Shown: one piece after another, positions 44,495 through 44,730 of the stretch
Position numbering within the stretch: position 1 is the first letter of the stretch
How the letters are laid out: every line of letters begins with the position of its first letter
NCBI RefSeq assembly: GCF_000003815.2
Contig: NC_049993.1
Coordinates: 4,672,579-4,717,308, forward strand
Source of the DNA: Branchiostoma floridae
Lineage: Eukaryota; Chordata; Leptocardii; Amphioxiformes; Branchiostomatidae
DNA: 44,730 nt
Direction of reading: 5' to 3'
Notes under the pieces: generated by a model
What the model was told of the DNA's origin: nothing
The model's database searches: none
Seen by the model: only the letters and a program-made list of their open reading frames with translations
Position numbers and translations under genes: made by a program

Positions 44495-44730
44495 CTTAAG
44501 AATAGATTAAAAAAGACTATTGTTAACACATCATTTTTAAGAATATCAAATTATATTCCTCTGATTTCTTTTTTATATAGTATTTTATTTTCCTAGATCC
44601 TCATTGTATGTGGCATGATGATAATATATTCTGATGAAAACAAAAGTAGTGGTAAAAGTTTTCTTGCCCTTCCTTATGTTTTTAAATGAGAAAGATTTTA
44701 CTCTCCAATGAGATGACATGACTATGGTTT
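44495..44730 (-). other. Gene B intron running off the window
   Basis: AT-rich; the acceptor for the exon at 44358-44494 is its only feature. Confidence 0.6.

Overview
The window looks like eukaryotic, animal nuclear DNA. It is AT-rich and gene-poor, has no long open frames, and its short coding blocks are bounded by consensus splice sites. It is full of MITEs, SINE-like tRNA-derived repeats, hAT-type DNA transposons, satellites and microsatellites, and it carries one exactly 100-base assembly gap (5629-5728). The best guess is a lancelet (Branchiostoma) or a similar marine invertebrate. That guess comes mainly from memory of the 'TACTGTAAATGC ... GTTCGCGG' MITE (two copies, 8881 and 32530), not from a search.

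Layout. At 1-1.1 kb there is a degenerate LINE 3' end and one convincing but unidentified minus-strand coding exon (916-1055). From 1.1 to 10.7 kb I see no supportable gene, only repeats: a tandem duplication, a foldback containing the assembly gap, a SINE fragment, a MITE, and a full-looking tRNA-derived SINE at 10268-10695. From 11.1 to 21.5 kb a complete small minus-strand gene can be assembled. It has a non-coding first exon with a promoter-like region (about 21.4-21.6 kb), a signal-peptide exon (18552-18638), a helical exon (16801-16952), a Gln/Ser-rich exon (14609-14734) and a Pro-tract plus Cys-rich terminal exon (11111-11221). All exon phases agree and give a 157-residue predicted secreted protein of a type I do not recognise. 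Just downstream of its third exon, in transcription order, the last 69 bases of that exon plus part of the intron are tandemly repeated four more times. Every copy is open in the same frame and each keeps a GT at the donor position.

From 21.6 to 36.6 kb there is no supportable gene. The stretch holds a GT microsatellite, a 123-bp tandem duplication, an inverted repeat, two large satellite arrays (115-bp unit at 27.28-28.8 kb; about 140-bp unit at 30.0-30.83 kb) with a 1.2 kb spacer, a cluster of CRE octamers with a TATA motif beside the second array, a SINE, MITEs and a long-armed foldback element (33711-34298).

From 36.9 to 44.5 kb lie the last four visible exons of a second minus-strand gene (44358-44494, 44127-44235, 39199-39305, 36939-37080). 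They encode the helical, HEAT-like C-terminus of a larger protein that continues beyond the right edge; I cannot name it. Its introns are packed with hAT-superfamily elements, most with visible 8-bp target duplications. One is an 1810-bp element (42163-43972) that retains what looks like the first coding exon of its transposase. One splice junction (44358 to 44235) is out of phase by one base.

The most interesting items are the unknown secreted Q/P/C-rich protein with its in-frame exon-tail array, the paired satellite arrays with the adjacent CRE/TATA cluster, and the dense nest of hAT insertions in the right-hand gene. No prokaryotic system, CRISPR array or operon is present.
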